Shown piece after piece: positions 59,825 through 64,000 of a stretch of DNA of 64,000 bases (its first letter is position 1; each line of letters opens with the position of its first letter). The DNA is taken from NCBI RefSeq assembly GCF_030718205.1, contig NZ_JAUZQF010000002.1:682001-746000 (forward strand), in the 5' to 3' direction. A model generated the notes under the pieces. That model searched no databases. It was not told the origin of the DNA and saw only the letters and a list, made by a program, of their open reading frames with translations. The DNA is from Nonomuraea turcica. Its GTDB lineage: Bacteria > Actinomycetota > Actinomycetes > Streptosporangiales > Streptosporangiaceae. The translations under genes and the position numbers were made by a program.

Positions 59825-60370
59825 TCACTGGCGATCAGGGCACGCGGCGGAGATCCGCAGCAGGTTCCCCGCGACATCGGTCAGGGCGAGGAACAGCAGT
59901 CCGTGGGTCTTGTGTTTGCCTGGGTAGTTCTTGCGGTCATCGGCTCTGGTGCGGCGTTCGGTGCGGATCAGGGTGCCGTCGATCAGGACGACCTCTCCGC
60001 CCGCCTTCGTGATCTTCTTCAGGGCGCGGTCCAGTCGCGGCGCGCGGGCCGCGAGCAGGGCGATGACCTCGCGGACCCAGCGCATGACGGTGCCGGGTGA
60101 GACGTGGTTGCTGCGGGCCATGTCGGCGATGCGCTGGTCATGGCGGAGTACGGCGAGCACGATGATGGCGATCTTCCCTGCGGGGAGCTTGCGCCAGCGC
60201 GAGCCGATCGCCTTCAGATGCTCGCGCAGCACGCCGGTGACGAAGGTGAGAGTTTTGGTGGACAGCGGCAGACAGTAGGTGTAGACAGCATGAGTGTCGC
60301 CCTCGGCGGGCTCATTGGTCTTGTTCACACACCGCGATATCCCTGCCGGGGGCCTTTGCTCGGGATCCAC
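59825..60370 (-). mobile_element. IS5-type (DDE_4) transposase, C-terminally truncated
   Basis: The minus-strand frame encodes VYTYCLPLSTKTLTFVTGVL, the HTH region GKIAIIVLAVLRHDQRIADM, SPGTVMRWVREVIALLA, and the first catalytic Asp in GGEVVLIDGTLIRTERR, then YPGKHKTHGLLFLALTDVAG. It stops at about residue 180 of an expected 260-280, so the later acidic residues are missing. Further remnants may continue to about 59720. Confidence 0.8.
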
Positions 60371-60451
60371 ATGTCGCCGCCGGTCAGGGGCCGAAAGCTG
60401 CGGTATTCGTGTCGTCGCCCTGTCGCCGTGCTCGCGGCGGGGATCTGGCGG

Positions 60452-60868
60452 TCAGGACATGTGGGTGAAGCTTCCGGTCGCCGTCTTGCGCAGCCAGCCC
60501 CGCTCGGCCAGCCGGTTCAGCTTGGCCCGGATGCCCTCCACCGGGCCCGGCTCGGTGCTCAGGCCCGCTGCGCGGCAGATGTCCTTGCAGATCCGTGCCC
60601 GGTCCGCGTCGGCCACCGCCTTCAGCAGCAGCTGGTAGTCGTCGGGACCGCCGGCCTGATGCCGGTACGGGATCATCATGAAGCCCTGAGTGGCCGCGGC
60701 GTGCTCGGGATCGGCCAGGTCGTCCGCGGCGAGCATCTGGGTGACGACCTGCTCGGCCACGCTCATCCGCTCCAGTTCGCCCTCGATCTCGGCCAGTTGC
60801 TTGGCCAGATGTTGTGCCTGGTCGGCCAGTTCCGCACGGCGTGTGGTGATCCGTTCCAGCAGTGACAT
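60452..60868 (-). CDS. Small coiled-coil protein of unknown function
   Basis: 138 residues from ATG 60868, preceded by AAGGGGTGAG. A heptad-rich N-terminal helix (ERITTRRAELADQAQHLAKQ, LAEIEGELERMSVAEQVVTQ) is followed by a C-terminal winged-helix-like part (VEGIRAKLNRLAERGWLRKT). Similar proteins are common next to transposases and plasmids in actinomycetes; role unknown, perhaps DNA binding. Confidence 0.75.
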   Translation of the reverse strand: MSLLERITTRRAELADQAQHLAKQLAEIEGELERMSVAEQVVTQMLAADDLADPEHAAATQGFMMIPYRHQAGGPDDYQLLLKAVADADRARICKDICRAAGLSTEPGPVEGIRAKLNRLAERGWLRKTATGSFTHMS

Positions 60869-61263
60869 CTCACCCCTTCCGCCGATTACCGAAAATAATC
60901 GTTCAGATACGCATCGTAGAGGTGTCATGCTGTCAGCGGCGCCCAAACCGGCAAGAACCCCCGGCCCGGCCCGCGACAGATGATCTCCCGCGACGATCAG
61001 CAGCTTCCACCAGGCCGAGCATGCCCAGACACGATCACACCAGCCCCGTGAACTGCGACTTCAGGATGGAACTCGCCCATTGATGCGGGCGCCGGCGTGA
61101 GGGGATCAGAGCGATGGCGCGGTCACGGGGCGACAAGTGGGCTCCACCGCACGGCGCGGTGTCCAAGACCCCGGTGGAGTGGTTCGTGGCGCAGTTGGCG
61201 GGCTGGTGAGCGAAAGTGGGCCGGCTCGGCCCGCGAGCCGGCACCCTTTGCCTCAGCGTCACC
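60869..61263. other. Intergenic region with a possible 31-residue reading frame
   Basis: 395 bases before the pectinase gene end. A small frame at 61114-61209 (ARSRGDKWAPPHGAVSK, then TPVEWFVAQLAGW) has GAGGGGATC upstream, but no known family fits. The AT-rich stretch around 60889-60916 probably holds the promoter of the minus-strand small gene. Confidence 0.35.
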
Positions 61264-63174
61264 TTACGGCTGCCGCTCCGCGTAGGGCCGCCACTTGCCC
61301 AGGTAACCCTCCACGGTGTACTCGGCCGCCTGCGCGTCGGTGAGCTGCGGCCGATCCGCCGTGCCGGCCGCGCCCGGGCCGGTGTTGCGGTATTCGGCGA
61401 AGCGGGCGTCCTTCCAGGAGAAGCCGCCCATGTCGGTCCAGGGAGCGTCGTGGATGTGGGCGCCCAACCAGGAGTCGCGGACCACGACCTGGGCGATGGC
61501 CTTCGGGTCGTTGCCCGGGTGCCACGGCCGCCCCAGGTAGACCGACTTGTCCGCCACCTGACCCTCCAGCCGGCTGCCGACGATGAGGAAGCCGTGCTGG
61601 TTGGAGTCGCTGGTGCTGGCCGCAGTCACGTAGCCGGCACCGACCGACTTGATCACGCAGTTGTCGAAGACGGCCGTGCCCCTGCCGTAGATGAAGTCAA
61701 CGTCCCCCTCGATGTAGCAGTCACGCAGGTAGGCGCGGCTGACGACATCCCTGTGCGGGGTGTCGGCCTTGTAGGTGTCCTGGTTGCCGAGGAACCTGGT
61801 GCCCTCGAAGGCGATCCGGTCGCCGACAGTCCGCACGGCGAGCGCCTGGCTCGGAGCCACCGACTCGTCGTAGGCGTTCTCCAGGGTGACGTCCTCGACC
61901 GTGATGTCGCTGCCGAGCACGCTGAAGGTGGGGCTGTCGGCGGAGCCGTACGTGCCGCCGTAGAACTTCTGGCCGCCGGCGGGCAGGTTGTAGGTGATGA
62001 CCACGTCCTCGGCCCGGCCCGTCGCGCCCTTGATGGTGAGGTCGCGGCGGCCCGGCCAGACGCGGACGATCTCCCGGTAGACGCCCGGCTTGACGGTGAT
62101 CACGGCGCCGCGCGGGGCCGCGCCGATCGCCGTCTGGACGCTGCCGAAGTCGCCGCTGCCGTCGAGCGCCACGGTGATCTCGCGTGGGTACGGCCGCTGC
62201 CCGCCGAGCGGCCCGGCGCCGCGCGTGACGAGCGCGGGCACCTGCTCGGCGGGGTCGGGGGTGTAGGTGTAGTACGCGGACGGCTCGAACGCCGGGCCGG
62301 CGTTGTCGATACGGCCCCGCGTCCCGCTGAACACGTTGCCCCGCTGCATCACTTGCGAGGTCGCGTCCTTGGAGACGATGGGGTCGGGCACCGACTGGAA
62401 GTAGCTGTTCTCCACAACTATCCGGCCGCGGCCGCGGATCATCGTCCCGTAGAGGCCGGCGTCCTGGAGGTAGTTGTTGTACAGGTGCGCGGCCTCGGTG
62501 TTGTCGATGCTGGGGTTGCGCTGGTAGATGCCGCGGAACCAGTTGTGGTGCAGGGTCACCTTGGTCACCACGTTAGGGGTCCAGCCGATGCCGACGGCCT
62601 TGTTGTGGTCACTGAAGACATTCCAGGAGACGGTGACGTAGTCGCTGTCCTTGCGGATGTCGAGCAGACCGTCGCCGGTCCTGGTGAAGTGGTTGTGATC
62701 GATCCACACGTGGTGGGCGCCCTCCACCTGGATGCCGTCGAAGTCCTTGCTCTTGCCGTCCCAGTCGCCGGCCACATAGGAGTCGCGGATGGTGAGGTTG
62801 CGGATGATGACGTTATGCACGTGGTCGAGGATGAACCCGCCGTGCACGATCTCGGCCCCGGCGCCCTCGCCGAGGATGCTCTTGTCGGAGGCGACCGAGA
62901 TCTCCTTGCCGTAGGGCTCTATCGTGATCGAGCCCCTGACCTTGATGACGTACGGCTCCGCCGCCGTGGCGTACCGCTCCAGGTCGGCCTGGTTGTCCAC
63001 GGTCACGGTCGGGCCGGCCGCACCGCCGGTCGTGCCGTCCACGCCGAGCGCGTTCAGCCCGGCGAACCCGTCGGCCCGCTCGGCGCGCGCGGCATGAAGG
63101 GGCGCAGTCTCGGCATGGGCGGACGCGGGCACCAGGAGCGCCAACGCGGCGAGGGCGGCGATCACGAGCCTCAT
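61264..63174 (-). CDS. Secreted pectate lyase (PL1) - pectin methylesterase (CE8) fusion
   Basis: 636 residues with signal peptide (MRLVIAALAALALLVPASA). Residues about 50-320: PL1 parallel beta-helix with VWIDHNHFTRTGDGLLDIRK, VTVSWNVFSDHNKAVGIG and IRGRGRIVVENSYFQ. Residues about 340-630: CE8 beta-helix with VALDGSGDFGSVQTAIGAAP, the catalytic Asp regions GNQDTYKADT and CYIEGDVDFIYGRGTAVFDN, and YLGRPWHPG. CE8 removes methyl esters from homogalacturonan, which PL1 then cleaves by beta-elimination; fusion couples the two steps. ATG 63174 overlaps the stop of the second PL1 gene. Last gene of this unit. Confidence 0.93.
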   Translation of the reverse strand: MRLVIAALAALALLVPASAHAETAPLHAARAERADGFAGLNALGVDGTTGGAAGPTVTVDNQADLERYATAAEPYVIKVRGSITIEPYGKEISVASDKSILGEGAGAEIVHGGFILDHVHNVIIRNLTIRDSYVAGDWDGKSKDFDGIQVEGAHHVWIDHNHFTRTGDGLLDIRKDSDYVTVSWNVFSDHNKAVGIGWTPNVVTKVTLHHNWFRGIYQRNPSIDNTEAAHLYNNYLQDAGLYGTMIRGRGRIVVENSYFQSVPDPIVSKDATSQVMQRGNVFSGTRGRIDNAGPAFEPSAYYTYTPDPAEQVPALVTRGAGPLGGQRPYPREITVALDGSGDFGSVQTAIGAAPRGAVITVKPGVYREIVRVWPGRRDLTIKGATGRAEDVVITYNLPAGGQKFYGGTYGSADSPTFSVLGSDITVEDVTLENAYDESVAPSQALAVRTVGDRIAFEGTRFLGNQDTYKADTPHRDVVSRAYLRDCYIEGDVDFIYGRGTAVFDNCVIKSVGAGYVTAASTSDSNQHGFLIVGSRLEGQVADKSVYLGRPWHPGNDPKAIAQVVVRDSWLGAHIHDAPWTDMGGFSWKDARFAEYRNTGPGAAGTADRPQLTDAQAAEYTVEGYLGKWRPYAERQP

Positions 63175-64000
63175 GAGAGCTTCCCCGCTCCGGCGCGGGC
63201 CTGGACCAGACCGGGCACGGCATGCCCGGGATCGACGCGCCCGTGCAGGTGCGGGCTCCAGCCCACGTCACCGCCGAGATCGGGGTCGTGCGCCGCGTTG
63301 TACGCCGCCAATACGTTCACCGGTCTGCCGTTCACCAGCGTGCCCTCCTCGTGGATGGCGGTTCCGCCCCAGCGGTAGATGATCTTGTCGGGGGTCGTTC
63401 CGCTGGGCAGGCGGAAGGTGTTGTTCTGGGCGTAGATGGCGGAGTTAACGCCGACTCCCCACGAGTAGGTGTACTCGGAGCCGGGCGGGACCACGTAGGC
63501 GTTGTTATATACGTGCACCTGCCCGTGGCGCACACGCGGCGCCCGCTGGTTGAGCGCGCTCAGCTCGTTGTGGTGCAGCGTGATCCGCAACTTGCCCGCG
63601 TCGTACCGCGGGTTGTCGGTGTTGCCCCACAGGAGCGACTTGTCGTGCCCGGAGAACCGGCTCCAGGAGATCGTGACCAGGTCGCTACCCCTGACGACGT
63701 CGAGCAGCCCGTCGTGGTGCAGGAAGCGGGCGCCGAAGTAGTACGGCTCCGCCTGGTCCGGGTGGTCGCCGTCGGTGAGTGTCACATGGTCCACCCAGAC
63801 GTGCCGGGACTCGGAGATCGAGATGTTGTCGTACTCGGTCTTCCAGTCGCCGCCGCTCCATCCGGGGAAGCAGTCGAAGGCGTCGTGGACCGCGAGGTTC
63901 CTGACGATCACGTTGTCGGCCCGCTCGATGGTCAGCGCCAGGCCGGCGAGCGAGGCACCGGGACGGCCGACGAGCGTGGTGTTGGAGCCGATGGGAATGA
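63171..64000 (-). CDS. Pectate lyase (PL1), 5' end outside window
   Basis: 276 residues visible; open to the last base, so start and signal peptide lie beyond the window. PL1 beta-helix: IVRNLAVHDAFDCFPGW, HVWVDHVTLTDGDHPDQAEP, GLLDVVRGSDLVTISWSRFS, GHDKSLLWGNTDNPRYDAGK, with the RVRHGQVHVYNNAYV catalytic/structural region. This is a different PL1 subfamily from the fused one (DHPDQAEPYYFG loop). Its stop overlaps the start of the PL1-CE8 gene, so both are made from one message. Confidence 0.93.
   Translation of the reverse strand, partial: IPIGSNTTLVGRPGASLAGLALTIERADNVIVRNLAVHDAFDCFPGWSGGDWKTEYDNISISESRHVWVDHVTLTDGDHPDQAEPYYFGARFLHHDGLLDVVRGSDLVTISWSRFSGHDKSLLWGNTDNPRYDAGKLRITLHHNELSALNQRAPRVRHGQVHVYNNAYVVPPGSEYTYSWGVGVNSAIYAQNNTFRLPSGTTPDKIIYRWGGTAIHEEGTLVNGRPVNVLAAYNAAHDPDLGGDVGWSPHLHGRVDPGHAVPGLVQARAGAGKLS

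Noticed and set aside
1..64000. Secondary-metabolite gene cluster
   Set aside because: A SARP regulator is present but no PKS, NRPS, terpene or RiPP biosynthetic genes were seen.

Overview
The window is high-GC DNA with GTG/TTG starts, many 4-base stop/start overlaps, Tat/lipobox secreted proteins, LacI, ROK, TetR, DeoR, HxlR and SARP regulators, a SigE-type sigma factor and large STAND ATPases. This fits the chromosome of a filamentous actinomycete, most likely the Streptosporangiales (Nonomuraea-like). That placement is inferred from gene content; no rRNA or complete tRNA gene is present to confirm it.

Layout. 1-7600: arabinan utilisation (MalF/MalG-type permeases, two GH51 arabinofuranosidases, a GH93-like exo-arabinanase with carbohydrate-binding modules, a LacI repressor and two matching operators). 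7650-14020: small regulator/enzyme pairs (TetR-hemerythrin, HxlR-aldo/keto reductase), a DUF2855 protein and an APH-fold kinase, with gene fragments between them. 14100-21550: a ribose/inositol-type ABC transporter operon with a TIM-barrel sugar isomerase; two of its enzymes, a Gfo/Idh/MocA dehydrogenase and an inositol-3-phosphate synthase, are internally deleted. A ROK repressor heads it, divergent from a ROK paralogue. 23190-31640: a 1764-residue secreted ThuA/sugar dehydrogenase/PKD protein followed by a WxL-like/DUF916-like surface cluster. 31890-39000: an accessory, decaying region (DJ-1 protein, frameshifted TnpB-like gene, broken HIT gene, remnants of MFS, deoR, DUF1330 and other genes, a DeoR regulator and a DUF4406-like gene). 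39140-42200: an operon of polysaccharide deacetylase lipoprotein, SigE-family sigma factor and membrane-anchored propeller protein. 42200-48510: DUF4386 remnant, acetyltransferase, two 3' halves of tRNA-Arg, a secreted beta-propeller protein, a transposase remnant, an intact HIT gene and an uncharacterised 432-residue protein. 48640-57370: a pRiA4b ORF-3-like protein and two large signalling ATPases transcribed tail to tail (SARP-STAND-TPR and XRE-nSTAND1-WD40). 57490-60870: wreckage of a second SARP/TPR gene, a two-repeat CRISPR-like relic, two transposase remnants, a DeoR regulator whose start lies in a transposase end, and a small coiled-coil protein. 61260-64000: pectin degradation (a PL1-CE8 fusion and a second PL1 enzyme).

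The intact biology is mainly plant cell-wall sugar use: arabinan side chains at the left, pectin backbone at the right, with sugar importers and sugar-sensing repressors between. Running through it is unusually heavy gene decay. At least six genes keep their start region and their tail but have lost the middle, and others carry single-base frameshifts or TGG-to-TGA nonsense changes. I did not find one clear undescribed system. The best candidates for follow-up are the WxL/DUF916-like cluster behind the giant ThuA protein, the TnpB-like family without visible zinc-ribbon cysteines, the orphan CRISPR-like repeats, and the head-plus-tail gene remnants as a group.
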